Notes under the pieces: model-generated
What the model saw: the letters and a program-made list of their open reading frames with translations, nothing else
Databases searched by the model: none
What the model was told of the DNA's origin: nothing
NCBI GenBank assembly: GCA_030544215.1
Contig: JARZZO010000001.1
Coordinates: forward strand, 43,617,098-43,681,097
Origin: Zantedeschia hybrid cultivar
Taxonomy: Eukaryota; Streptophyta; Magnoliopsida; Alismatales; Araceae
Direction: 5' to 3'
Length of the DNA: 64,000 bases
Position numbers and translations under genes: made by a program
In this document: in pieces, positions 23,466 through 35,262 of the stretch
Numbering within the stretch: position 1 is the first letter of the stretch
Layout: each line of letters begins with the position of its first letter

Positions 23466-25567
23466 TGATCGTTCCGAATTGTGCGTCGTTAAACACTCAT
23501 GAGAACGTTCAATCTAAATTTATTCGGCTCATTTAAATTCAATTTTGAAAATTTAATAATGGTGAGTCCGAGTCGATCCAAAGGGAGTTAAATTTCTAAC
23601 TTTGAAAACTTAGGAATTTAGTTATATAAAAATAGGTGAAAATTTAAGTGAACTAATTACTTATTTAAATTAGAATTCAATTAACTAATGTTACCTAAAA
23701 ATATAATTACGTAAATTAAACAAATCTTTTTTTTTCTTTTTCAGAAATTAACACAAGCACATATGAAAAATAAGCACAACTAAAAAAATTATAACAACAA
23801 AAACAAACTATTGTTTAATTGTGTAAACCAATAACTCACCCTAATTAAATAAACTAATAACTAAGAAAACATCATTAAACATCAAATAACCAACGACTAA
23901 TCCTAATACTGTATTAGTGGGGGAGAGAACAAATCAACAGTTGTGGGCTTTTTGTGGGGTTGCCGGCTGGTGCAATGGACCGCTGGTGAGAAAGTGGTGC
24001 AGTGGACCGCTGGTGGCTGCTGCGTGGAAGGATGCTGGAGGTGCAGCAGCTGGTGCTGGCGCTGGAGGAAGCAGCTGAGACGTGGAGGGCTTCAGCTTGC
24101 AGGAGGAGAGAGTCGGCTAGTGGCTGCTGGCTTCACCGTGCATGGGAGGTGCTGGCTCACATAGCTGCTTGCAGGCGCGTGTGCATGGGCTTCAGCGGAC
24201 GTGGAGCTGCAGGGAAGACGGCGGGTGCTGTCGGTTACGTGGAGGAGGTGCATGCGCTGGAGCTCGGGCGTTGCTGGTGCAGGCTTGCAGCTGCACGTGG
24301 AACTGCTGCTGGTTGCTGCAGGGTGCGGTGGAGAAGCTTGCCGACAACGCGTGGAGGTGCTTCAGGTGCTTGCTGGCTTGTGTGGACAGGTGCTGGCCGG
24401 TGAAGCTTGCCGGCAACGTGGAGGAGCTGTCGCTTGCTGGCGGCTGAGGATGCTGCTGCATGGGACGTTGCCGCGGCACGTGGAGGGCACTGGAGGCGCT
24501 GGACCTCACGTGGAGAAGCTGGATGCTTGTAAAGAAAAATTGAGGGAGGAGTGGAAGAGGGGAGGAAGAAGGAGAAGGACTTGTAGAAAGAGAGAGAGAG
24601 AGGCTGCCGGCAGAGAGATAGAAAAAGAGAGACCGAGAGAGAGAGGAAGAGAGGAGTGGGAGAATTGTGCGTGGGAGAAAGAGAGAGAAGGAAGAGCCGG
24701 CTAGAGAGGAGAATCTGAGAGAGAGAGAGCTATGGAGGGAGAAATCGAGAGAAACAGAGAGGGAGGACGAGAGAAACCGGAGGAGAGAACGAAGGGGAGG
24801 CTGCTGCGGCTGGGAGGAAGAAAGAATAGAAGAGAGAGGTGTGGGAGAGAGAAGAAAATAAAGGAGAGGAAGATGAAACTGGAGAAGGAGGAGGATCCGA
24901 AATTGGAGAGAAAGAGGGAGAATCCGAGAGAGAGGGGGGAATGAGACGACCGGGAGGAAGAGAGAGATATATAGAGGGAAAGAGAGAGTCGTGGGTGAAG
25001 GAGAGAGGTAGAGAAGGAAAGAAGGAGAGACAGAAAAAAAGGAAACAGAGAGGAGAGAAGGAAACAGAGAGAATTTGATTCGGAAAGGAAGGTTTTTTTA
25101 AAAAAAAGGAAAGTGGATTTTAGGAAGGCGGCTGGTCCTTCTTAGGCATGGAATTAGGGCAATATTAGGACATCAAATTATATTTTTACCCCTGTTTTAA
25201 TCTTTTGGACAAAATGAAGTCGAATTTATCGAAATTCGAACACTAGACCTCCCCCAAATTTCCGGAAACTCCACCAGCTGCACTGCATCATCGGCATGTC
25301 TTGTTCACATAAAATAAATATAAATTAGCACATTATCATAAAAATATCATTATATTTATTTATTTCGTCTCGGTTTTGTCGAAAAACCGCAAATGCGCTA
25401 TACTCCATTAATCACATGAAATGATGATGTTTTTAAGTCAGAATTTGACGAAATTGGTATCGTTGGACTTGGTACACAATTATCTATCATTTCATGCTAT
25501 TTTACAGATAAAAACATGAGCATGATGCGTATGATTGCCTTTAAATGATCAATTTAACACTTTATCA
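23466..25567 (-). repeat. 3' LTR of the tRNA-Asp element
   Basis: From left to right: an AT-rich end, a GC-rich ~650 bp region (23940-24540), a ~540 bp almost pure purine stretch (24540-25080), then AT-rich sequence. It matches 29724-30860 plus 40253-41236 apart from small indels. Tryptophan/cysteine-rich frames in the GC part are present in both LTRs simply because the LTRs are copies. Confidence 0.9.
24540..25080 (+). repeat. Long polypurine (GA-rich) tract in the LTR
   Basis: It is almost entirely A and G on the plus strand, with GAGAGA and GGAAGA words. The other LTR carries it at 40253-40745. In the element's sense orientation it is a polypyrimidine stretch near the middle of the LTR. 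Confidence 0.85.
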
Positions 25568-26766
25568 CACCCCCCGACTTACTTATTGCTAGTCCCTTAG
25601 CAATGCAAATAAGGAAAAGTTAGGACAAATAATGAATTATCATGCTTCATTTGTAGTATCTTTCACAATCAATTTAAGTGGTAGCCGATTGGTTAAGCTA
25701 AAGTTTTCATATCGCACAATACTTTGATTCACGACAGGTGGTTGTGCATGAAAATTGACACGCTTAGAACTCGTTTCCGACCTTTCTGGTATATTCTTGC
25801 CTTTACTATCCTTTAGATAGGACTACCTGGGGAGGAGAAGAGAATAAAAAGATTTTCCGATCAGTCAGCGAGGACCGTTTTTCAGTTTCCATCCCGACTC
25901 AGCACTTTTCATGACTTGGTCATATTTTTGGTACGATGGACTTTTTAGCGTGGCTTTTTCTTTCATTTCATTGTACTTTTGCTTTTGAGAGTGCGTAATT
26001 TTTGCCACTCTCTTTGAATTGCCTGAGGGGAGGTGCGTACTTTTTGCCACCTACCTTCCTTTAGCTCTTTTAACGCCTTCTATTGCCTTTAGTGTTTACA
26101 GCTGTCCATTTTAAATGACCACCTCTTTTAGAGTGCTGAGTGGGATAGTCCCCTATTACGAATCCTACACATTCCTTTCGTTCAACCCAAAAAAAAAAAA
26201 AAAGAATAAGTAGTCTTATCCTTAAGGTTAATTCCAGCAATTCTATACTTTTAAGATCTTTCATTTATTCTAAGTTGCCGTGTGTGTGTGAAAATCATCC
26301 TGCCGTAGATTTTTGTGAAGTGGGATATTTAAACTTTGAAGGTTCTTTAACCAATGTGACAACAAAAAAGAACTGATTTGTTTAAGATTTACTTAATGAA
26401 ACATGATTTTCATGCAATTTTCATAGGGTGTGAACATAAGTTTTTGAAAGAAATTTTAAAAATTTGACCATTTTTCAGTGAAAGATATCAGTTTCCTTCA
26501 AAAGATTTTGCATATCAAATTGATTGTCCCACCCCCCAACTTGATTGACATTGTCCTCAATGGCATAAAAGATATGAAAAACATGTCAGCCAGAAGAGAA
26601 TTGTGAAGGAGAGAAACAACCTGTGATGACGAGGATGCGACATACCCAAGGCGACTACTGCTCAGGGACCTAAAAATGAAAAGAAATACAAAAACTGAAG
26701 TAAAAGATTGGGTTGCCTCCCAATAAGCGCTAAGTTTATCGTCTTCAGCCAGACGGAATGTGCACA
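25568..26766 (-). other. 3' non-coding part of the tRNA-Asp element
   Basis: It begins with the polypurine tract (minus strand ...AAGTCGGGGGGTG at 25568-25581) beside the LTR. No ORF shows family similarity. A 16-base A-run lies near 26190. The stretch resembles the long 3' non-coding region of LARD-type elements. Confidence 0.7.
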
Positions 26767-27504
26767 CTATCCAATGCCTACTAGCACAAATTTCAGTGTA
26801 TGCATTTTGAAGTTTGTTGGTTGGAGTGCACTCAGCATTGCATGTAGCTGATGAGTAAGAATGTTATCATTGAGATTCCAAAGAAAAGAATTTTTCAACA
26901 TGGTCAATAGGATATTGGTTCTACTTGATTCATAGGCCATGTCAACCACGTACCCCACTTCTTTTCCTTGATTGAACTGAAGCATTTGATCTCCTAGAAA
27001 AATATCAGAAATTCCCAAAATGATGGGACATTGATTCAATGTAGGGGATGATCCAATGTCGAAGATGAGGAAATCAACAAATATGTGGCTTCTATCCACC
27101 TGAATAAGAGTATCTTAGATCATGTTATGTGGCTGCTTAATGAAATGATCAATTGACTGCAAAGCAACCGACGTGCGCTTTAATTTGTGGATTTCAAATT
27201 TCTCAAAGATAGAGATTGAGAACATGTTCAGTTTGGCCTCAAATTTCAATAAAATCAAGTAAAGATTGATGTTATCGATATTGTAAGAATTGAGTGGGGC
27301 AACACAGTGAGTTTCTTTGAGAAAATGGCTGTTGATGTGGACTTGGCCCAATAATTCCATCACCTCCTTGAGTCGGGCCAGCTTTTGGAGGCTATTGGGC
27401 TTAGATTCTCTAACACTCGGGAAACGGATCATAGGTAGGTGAATATCTAGGCTCTCACTAGAATCTCTTCTCGTCTCCTTCATCTCCCCCCAACTGACCC
27501 TCAA
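26767..27504 (-). pseudogene. Retropepsin-like remnant of the tRNA-Asp element
   Basis: One frame runs from 27504 to 26767 with a single TAA at 27115-27117. The upstream part (129 codons) is unrecognised. After the stop, DTLIQVDR, VDFLIFDIG and PIILG follow the order of the C-terminal half of Athila/Gypsy retropepsins, whose usual pattern is 'D.LVQVD..., DF.VLD..., PIILGRPFL'. The N-terminal catalytic Asp motif is not seen, so this is unlikely to be an active protease. It lies one frame off from the upstream ORF (27458-28855) with a 47-nt overlap. Confidence 0.55.
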
Positions 27505-28855
27505 TAGGCTCTTCTTGATGATTAGCTAAGTCTGTAGCTTCAGTTTTCTCTTGATGCAATTCCTCAAGATTATCCACTTTCTGATCCATTGGGAAGAAGA
27601 AATATTCAAGATCCAGACCATCATGTGTATCTAATTCCTCTGTGGGAAATAGAAAGTGTTCAAAGTCCAGATCAACATCAAGCAAATCACTCATTTCTCC
27701 TTCTCCTTTTTCCTTCAAGCTCTCCTCAAGAGAGATAGGTGTGATCGTGACTTCACTTTGCTGGTCAGTCTGAGGGTTTTCCATCTTCTCTCTATCCACC
27801 CGGTATATATCTTCCAGAATATCCACTTTCTCTATTGGGAAGAAAAAATATTCGAGGTTCGGACTAGCACGTATATTGACTTCTACTGTGGGGAACATGA
27901 AGTGTTCAAAATCCGGATTAACCTCTAAAAGATCACTCACTTCCCCTTCTCCTTTTGTATCACTTAAGCTTTCCTCAGGACATATAGGTATGATCATAGA
28001 TGCATCTTGTTGACCAGTCTCAGGATTTTTCATAGATTGATTCATGCTAGCATTCCCTATTCTCACCTGATACAACTTCTTAAGATTCTCCCCGTTTTCA
28101 AGATCAGGCATGATGTGACCATTTCCGGGTTGAGCGCTTTCAAGTTGAATTTGTGAGTTGATTTGTTGGTCAAAATCAGGTGAAAAAGATTGCAGATTTT
28201 CAATGGGCTTGCTAAGCACTTCTTCTAAATCCATCCTTAGATTAGTTTCAGTCAAACAGTTAACTAGGGCCTGCATTCTAATAATGATTTGTTGTTGAGC
28301 CAAGACTATTTGTTCAAGTTGCATGAATTAATCATCTTGAGGATGCGGATAATTAGGCTGATAATCAGACTGCGAAGAATAAGAATATGTCGAATAATTT
28401 GATTGGAAGCAAGGTGGACAAGAGCTTGTGGACAATGGATAATCGGAGTGTCCATGATTGTAAGCAAAACCACTAGAGTAGACTTGGAATTGGGGCCAAT
28501 CCGAGAAGTCTTGGATAGCTAGACTTGGAGCTTGGACCTGGTGCGGTGGAAATTGAAGAGCAGGTGGGGTATCATAATGGTCCTGATTGGCCCAAATGGG
28601 GCATCTCTCTTGATAGGTAGATGATTGTGTGGGAGATGAGGACGGTTCTTGGCCCAAAACTAGAAATTGATCAATTGTGTGGGCCAAGTTGTCTACCTTA
28701 TCTAATATGTGAGCCAAATCCATATTAGGTGGTAGAGGGAAAGGTGTGATGGTATTAAGACATGGGCCAAGAAATTGGTTTATTTGAGTCCACTCCATGC
28801 TGAAAATCTTTTTCTTTTTATTTTTTATTAATGATGCAAACAAGTTATCACACAA
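27458..28855 (-). pseudogene. Unrecognised acidic ORF with internal repeats, one in-frame stop (gag position)
   Basis: Two open stretches of 175 codons (28855-28328; more likely start ATG at 28798) and 288 codons (28324-27458) lie in one frame, separated by a single TAA (28328-28330) and two further codons before the next ATG. The first part is Pro/Ser/Tyr/Gln-rich. The second has a probable helical start (residues 1-35, Gln/Leu-rich) and then acidic repeats of about 80 residues, marked by EESL, GEGE-SDLL, DFEHF-FPT and LEYFFFP (twice clearly, partly a third time). No zinc knuckle or capsid motif is visible. The position next to the leader suggests a gag substitute. Function unknown. Confidence 0.6.
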
Positions 28856-29723
28856 TTATTCCTAAGACAACTATGGTTAAACTAGCCTACATGATGTGTT
28901 TCTCACAAATTAATCTAGATTTAATTCAAGTCCACCCTCACAATTATCAATCGGCCAGGTAAGAGGTAGGGTGGTGGGAGGCTCTCCCTACTTTCGTAGG
29001 GACCTAATTAAAGAACCACCGACCCACTTAGGCGTTTGCCATTTGACCTCTAGCCTTAGACACCGGTCTCCAAAAGTGATAGTGGGCTCAAGCTAGACCC
29101 AAATCTCATTGTGAACCCTAAATTGAATTCTTACTCACTTTTAATAGGTTTGGGTTAGTGAAAGAGTGCAAGGGGTGGTTGTTTTTGGGCCAAGGAAGGA
29201 TAATCAAATCCCCACCTTATTTTGTTAATGGACTTGCCCTTAAGATATTTTTATGTGAAGTGCACAACCAATTCAAACAAGGGGTTCTATGCAATCATGG
29301 AAATGCATGAACAAGGTATTTAAGGAAGGTAGAAATCTCACCTTGTCCCCCGCAATCTTCAACAAAATGGAAATTTACAAGAAAGGAAACAGTCTAAAAA
29401 TGCAGTCCTAAATAATGCATAACCTGACATGGAAGGTTTCTAATCTTGGAAATGAAGATTTTTAAATTTGGATGTTCTTCTTTTGTTCCTTTCTTAGTTA
29501 ATGGAAACCTATCTAAACTAGAAACTACAAAAATGGAAACTAACTAAAGTAAGGAAATTGAAACATAGAAAGTTGGAACACACTTACCATGATTTCGCTT
29601 TCCCTTTTTTTTTTTCAATATACCTGCAAAAATAAGAAAAATAAGGTTAGCTAAAGATTAATTACACTAAATCCAATAAAATCAAAATTAAAAATCTAAC
29701 TCCCCGGCAACGGCGCCATAAAT
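28856..29723 (-). other. Leader and tRNA-Asp primer-binding site
   Basis: The plus strand at 29701-29718 equals the 3' end of Asp tRNA including CCA, five bases from the LTR. The ~850 bp between it and the ORF is non-coding with no clear repeats. Confidence 0.85.
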
Positions 29724-30860
29724 TAATCGTTTCGAATTGTGCGTCGTTAAACACTCATGAGAACATTCAATCTAAATTTATTCGGCTCATTTAAATTCAC
29801 TTTTGAAAATTTAATAATGGTGAGTCCGAGTCGATCCACAGGGAGTTAAATTTCTAACTTTGAAAACTTTGGAATTTAGTTATCTAAAAATAGGTGAAAA
29901 TTTAAGTGAACTAATTACTTATTCAAATTAGAACTCAATTAACTAATATTACCTAAAAATATAATTACGTAAATTAAACAAATCTTTTTTTGCTTTTTCA
30001 GAAATTAAACACAAGCACATATGAAAAATAAGCACAATTAAAAAAATTATAACAACAAAAACAAACTATTGTTTAAATGTGTAAACCAATAACTCATCAT
30101 AATTAAATAAACTAATAACTAAGAAAACATCATTAAACATCAAATAACCAACGACTAATCCTAATACTGTATTAGTGGGGGAGAAAAAGAACAAATCAGC
30201 AGTTGTGGGCTCTTTGTGGGGTTGCCGGCTGGTGCAATGGACCGCTGGTGAGAAAGTGGTGCAGTGGACTGCTGGTGGCTGCTGCGTGGAAGGATGTTGG
30301 AGGTGCAGCAGCTGGTGCTGGCGCTGGAGGAAGCAGCTGAGATGTGGAGGGCTTCAGCTTGCAGGAGGAGAGAGCCGGCTAGTGGCTGCTGGCTGGAGGG
30401 ATGCTGGCTTCACCGTGCATGGGAGGTGCTGGCTCGCGTAGCTGCTTGCAGGCGCGTGTGCATGGGCTTCAGCGGACGTGGAGCTACAGGGAAGACGACG
30501 GGTGTTGTCAGTTACGTGGAGGAGGTGCATGCGCTGGAGCTTGGGCGTTGCTGGTGCAGGCTTGCAACTGCACGTGGAACTGCTGCTGGTTGCTGCAAGG
30601 TGCAGTGGAGAAGCTTGCCGACAACGCTTGGAGGTGCTTCAGGTGCTTGCTGGCTTGCGGGGACAGGTGCTGGCCGGTGAAGCTTGCCGGCAACGTGGAG
30701 GAGCTGTCGCTTGCTGGCGGCTGAGGATGCTGTTGCATGGGACGTTGCAGCGGCACGTGGAGGGCGCTGGAGGCGCTGGACCTCGCTTGGAGAAGCTGGC
30801 CGCTTGCAGAGAGAAACCGAGGGAGGCATGGAAGAGGGGAGGAAGAAGGAGAAGGACTTG

Positions 30861-32412
30861 TGTTAGTTTTAGGTGGCCTACAAGCCAATCTGACTATGTA
30901 AATCTCGTTCATTTATTAATAAAATGGCATAACATTCATTATGTGTAAATCGCATTAATTCTCGTTTCATAATGAAGTCCGTGAATATGTGCTATAGTGA
31001 TCAGACTATGGTAAGATCATACTAATGAGACTGATCACTTAAACACACATTCTTAATTGTTCCTAGTCGGAGGATATCCGAGAAGGACATCGGATATCCG
31101 GTTAGACTAGTACCGATTACTCCTGCTAATATGATGAGGGTGACTGATCTCATAAGTCACTTGTGTGGAGACACTAAGGCGAATCTGTAGGTACTCATTG
31201 GAGAATGAGTTCACTGAACTGATCCGACTGAATCGCTAGATGGTATTGTACCTCACTGTCAACCAGCTTGATTCTATTGTCGCAGTTGCGTGGATGGTCC
31301 TCGGACCTGAGACACCAAGGACACCTTGTCGGTGGACTTCTGTGCTTTGACCTTGGTTTGCGAATCTCTAGCCACGGGATTCTAATACGCCAAGGATTGG
31401 GTACAGGGGAATACCGTCGAAGGGAATTGTGTGTCAATAAGGAATCATTCGCTCTCGGTACTTAGAGAGAGAATGCTCTAGGAAGGATGCGCGAAAGTCC
31501 CTGGCCAGGGCGGACGATAATATCAGGAAAGGAGTTTTCCGATATTCATCAGCGGCATCCAATCCAAGTGAGTCGACCGGTTAGGGTTTGACAGCTCGCC
31601 ATGCCCTGAGTTGACTCGAGAGAATTACGAATGAAGGATTATATCCACGCGGTAACTATCGGCGGAAAGGTTCCAAGAGTGGGTTACTTAACCCGAAATA
31701 CCTTCCGGGTTCACGCAGTGTTGCTTGGCACCCAACGTGATCGGAGGCCCGATCGAATTCGATGTGCGACATCAATTCGATTGATTAATTAATTAATAAA
31801 GAGTTATTAATTGATTAATAAAGCCAGTGAGGAGTCACTGGGCTTGTTGGGCCATTAATTGGATTGGTACTTGGGCCTAGAGGGTCACACGCAAATGATT
31901 CTCAAGGCGATGGATAAATAAGTGGGTTTTATATAAACCGGGGGTTTTTATGAAAAACCGCGCGGTTAGTATAAAACATAGCGAACGGGCTGAGCAGGCC
32001 AAGCTGCTGCTAACCCTAGCCGCCCCTCCTCAGTTTCTCTCTCTCTCTCTGGCGTCCAGACAGATCCAGATCTGCTCCGCCGCTTCTCCGAATCCCGTTC
32101 AACGGGAAATCGTCCGCGCGTTGCGGCGATCGTTGCGGCGACCGGCGGAGGTTTCGTGGGCTGCGAAGAACGAGGAACGCGAGGATATCCGTCGCGGGGA
32201 GGATCGCGTGGACTTCGCTAGAGGCCGGGCGCTTGTGCGGCTTGCGGTGTCGCACCGACGGAACCGAACGGTTGCGGATTTGAATCCGCACACGGTGAGA
32301 ACCGATAATCCGATCATCGTTGTTATTAGTTCTTCGAAACGGAAAAACGGATCGCTGTAAATTTTTATTTTCCGCTGCGTGAGCGATCCGGAGAAACCGA
32401 GAAATCCCAACA
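30861..32412 (+). repeat. 5' LTR of Copia-B (1552 bp)
   Basis: It starts TGTTAGTTTTAGG and ends GAAATCCCAACA. The GC-rich portion from about 31980 carries short ORFs also seen in the 3' LTR; these are not genes. A TTAATTAATTAATAAAGAG region and 'TATAAA'-type words near 31930-31975 may be the promoter. Confidence 0.95.
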
Positions 32413-33339
32413 GTGGTATCAGAGCCAGGTTCGACTGTTTCTCGTCCCGTTTCGGTTTCCGAAATTAATTTTTCTTGAGTTATTTCATGCGTTTAATCCG
32501 ATTAAAATGACGGAATAGTGTGCATAAGATGAACACAAATAATTTGATTATTTTTCTGTGATTTTTCGGATTTTATTTGGGATTTTCGGAGTTCTTCATG
32601 AGATGATGAACCGGGGTACTTTAGTGGCTTCGTACGTGCCCCCCATGCGTTGGGATGGCGGGTTAGATCTCTGGATCTCTTGGTGATGGTCACCACTACA
32701 CACTGGGCATGATAGCCGGTGCCATGGTGGCCTTGAAGAGCTACAAAATCGAGCCCCAAATTGGATTTAAAATCCTGTAAAATCAGATTTTTTTTGGGGG
32801 GGGGGTGGTTTGGGCTTGGTCTTCACCCCTTCGGAGGCCGACGGCGGCCCTGCCGGCACCGGGCACGTTGCCGGTGCCGGGGGCAACGCCGGCCGGGGCC
32901 GGCGGCACCTGGGGCTCGCCGGCGGCGGCGCTGCCCAGCCGCCCACCCACCTGCGGTTAGGGTTTCAGAAAATGCAGGTTTAGGGTTGCTGTTTGGAAGG
33001 GGAGTGGGTGAACCGGCCGGTCCCGAGCCGGTCTAACCGGCTCGGCCGGCCGGGCTCCGGGCTTGGCCGGGCTAGGCTAGGTAGGCCCTAGCCAGGAACC
33101 AGGGTTCGACCCTGGTTCGAACCAGGCCGAGCCACTGGCTCGAACCTGGTTCCCTAAATGGGTTGGGCCCATTTTCTTTCTTTTTCCTTTTTAAACCCAA
33201 TATAAAACCCCAAGCCCATTAATTAATTAGAATTAGATTTTAATTTTAAAATCAAAATAGTTTTTGAAAAATTAAAATCATTGTTCAATTTTATTTAATT
33301 GGGCTTTTATTAATGATTTTGAATCATTAAGTCAATTAA

Positions 33340-33915
33340 GGGATTGTTAACTAGCAATTAGTTGTTAATTAATTGGGGTTAATATTAATTTAATTGTTAA
33401 ATTGATTATTAGCCTTAATTTAACTAATTTATATGTTAAATTAGTTATTAATAGTTATTAGTCTAATTGTTAGATTTTTAACTATTGTTTCATCTAATTG
33501 TTAATTAATTATTTAAGTTAGTTGTTAATTTAATTGTTAAATTAATAATTGACTTAAATGACTAATTTAGGTGTTAAATTAGTAGTCTTTAATTATTATT
33601 GTTAGTTATTAATTTAAGGGTTAAATTAATGATTAACATTAATCTTCTAATCTAATAGTTAGATTAGTAATTATTAATTAATTAAAGTTAATTATTAATT
33701 TAAGTGTTAAGTTAATAATTAATTTTAAATTAACTAATCTAAGAGTTATATTAGTAGTTAATTAATAATTAGAGTTAATTAATAATTTAAGTGTTAAATT
33801 GTTAATTAACTTTGTTGAGTTAATCTAAGAGTTAGATTAGTTTTTAATAGTCTAATTGTTAGATTATTAATGGGGTTTAAATCTAAGTGTTAGATTATTA
33901 GAATTGTTCTAATTG
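33340..33915 (+). repeat. AT-rich array of short hairpins with 3-nt loops (Copia-B)
   Basis: About 14 palindromes of the type TCTAA-nnG-TTAGA or AATTTAA-ttg-TTAAATT are strung together. Stems are 5-8 bp and loops nearly always three bases ending in G (gtg, gag, ttg, tag). The last, ATTAGAA-ttg-TTCTAAT (33897-33913), precedes the conserved GGCATGGAAT and has homologues in Copia-C (54146-54162) and Copia-A (14057-14075). Confidence 0.82.
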
Positions 33916-34757
33916 GCATGGAATAATCTGGAATTATTAATTTGGGGTGTGTGCGCATGTGATGTGTATTTAATGCTTTTAAATTTTGATTTAATTGCAT
34001 GTTAAGTTAATCAAAAGTGTTTTCGAAATTCAAACACCAATTTTGATTGGATCCCAGTTTTTTTGAAAGTCAAAATTATATATTTTGAAAACTCTTTTAT
34101 TTTAGCCATGTGATGCGCTGAATCATGTGTGGAATGTTTAAAACACACCGTGGTCATGGATATGCACTTATTTAATTGTTCATGTGATGAATGATGGATT
34201 GTGTGGATCGTGGATGTATGATTTTTATTAATTGTTAATAAATAGAGGTCTGCTCACCTCTCTCTCTCATACTCCGATGTATTTCTAGCTCCCTCTCTCT
34301 CTTGTACTCGCCATAAGGCCCTCTTCTAATTACATGTAATTCTAGAATTAATGTAATCTGATCGAGGCAACCGAGGAAGGAGCGAGGACGATCCACAGCT
34401 GCAACCAGGAAGGCGATAAGATGGAGATCTCTTGCTTATGTGCTTGCAGGTTATCTAATATAATTGTTGTGTTAGATTGTGTGTGCGTTTGACTGTTGGC
34501 TCCAGTCAAACCCACTGTGCTATCCATGACCACACTAAAGACATGTATGTGATGCATTGTTTTTCTTTTGATTATGAATCAAAGCAGGTTATAGTATTTA
34601 GTAAATATATACGATGTATTTATATATACTATCACCTAGGAGAGACCAAGATAAAAGTTATCTAAATACCCTCAGATAAACTCTAAGCCGTAACGTGAGT
34701 AGTTAAGAACTTACTGCGTGGTCCACCATCGTTATAGTCATAGGATTCAAATCACTT

Positions 34758-35076
34758 TAGGCAGGTTTGTTGTGCTATCCACAAGGCCTACTTAATTGGG
34801 AGGAGAAACTGTGGCTATGGCATTAGATGCCTATAGATCGGGGTAGAGGAACCATGTAGCTTTGTTGTGCTATCCACAAGGGCTGCATGCAAATCTATGC
34901 TCGTCGCGTAATGATGGTTAGCTTAGACCAGGATTAATGATTTGTTGTGCTATTCACAAGGCCATTAAATCTCTGGGGACCGAAGCTATGATCAGATATT
35001 GCAAGGAGTTGCAAGTCCATGAGTTGGGTGCTCTCTGATTGTATTACAGTTTGTTGTGCTATCCACAAGGCTGTAG
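34758..35076 (+). repeat. Four leader hairpins with loop TTGTGCTATCCACAA (Copia-B)
   Basis: The repeated core TTTGTTGTGCTATCCACAAG is almost invariant (third copy has TATTC). The flanking stems differ: TAGGC/GCCTA, ATGTAGC/GCTGCAT, TTAATG/CATTAA and TTACAG/CTGTAG. The core can itself fold as TTGTG-ctatc-CACAA. Copia-A and Copia-C have four hairpins in the same places with a different core. Confidence 0.85.
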
Positions 35077-35262
35077 TGCAAGTCATTGAGATTCTGATCC
35101 CCACTAGGAGACTGTCGGCGTCTCCCGTTCTGTATAACTGAGGGTTATACAGTCTGTCGAAAATTAGTGGGAGTTAAACTTGAACAAAAGACCATGCCTT
35201 GTTTTAAATTTTAATAATCGAACATCTGCTAAATAGATTTTACTTATCTCCTGTAGGGAATT

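Larger units (their letters stand above)
32413..35262 (+). other. Copia-B primer-binding site and ~2.85 kb structured leader
   Basis: The primer site GTGGTATCAGAGCCAGGT is at 32413-32430. Then come a GC-rich hairpin zone (about 32820-33160, for example AACCAGGGT-tcg-ACCCTGGTT at 33097-33117), an AT-rich hairpin array (33230-33915, for example TAATCTAA-gag-TTAGATTA at 33821-33839), and four hairpins with the shared loop word TTGTGCTATCCACAA (34758-34790, 34854-34888, 34934-34968, 35044-35076). No long ORF is present. Confidence 0.85.

Noticed and set aside
24002..24447. Trp/Cys-rich plus-strand ORFs (also at 30264-30724)
   Set aside because: They lie in the LTR of the tRNA-Asp element and recur in the other LTR because the two are copies. 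The frame has no family motif, and several frames are open at once because the DNA is GC-rich.
24667..25078. Arg/Glu-rich ORFs (again at 40336-40771)
   Set aside because: They are translations of the GA-rich tract with no stop codons by composition, not proteins.
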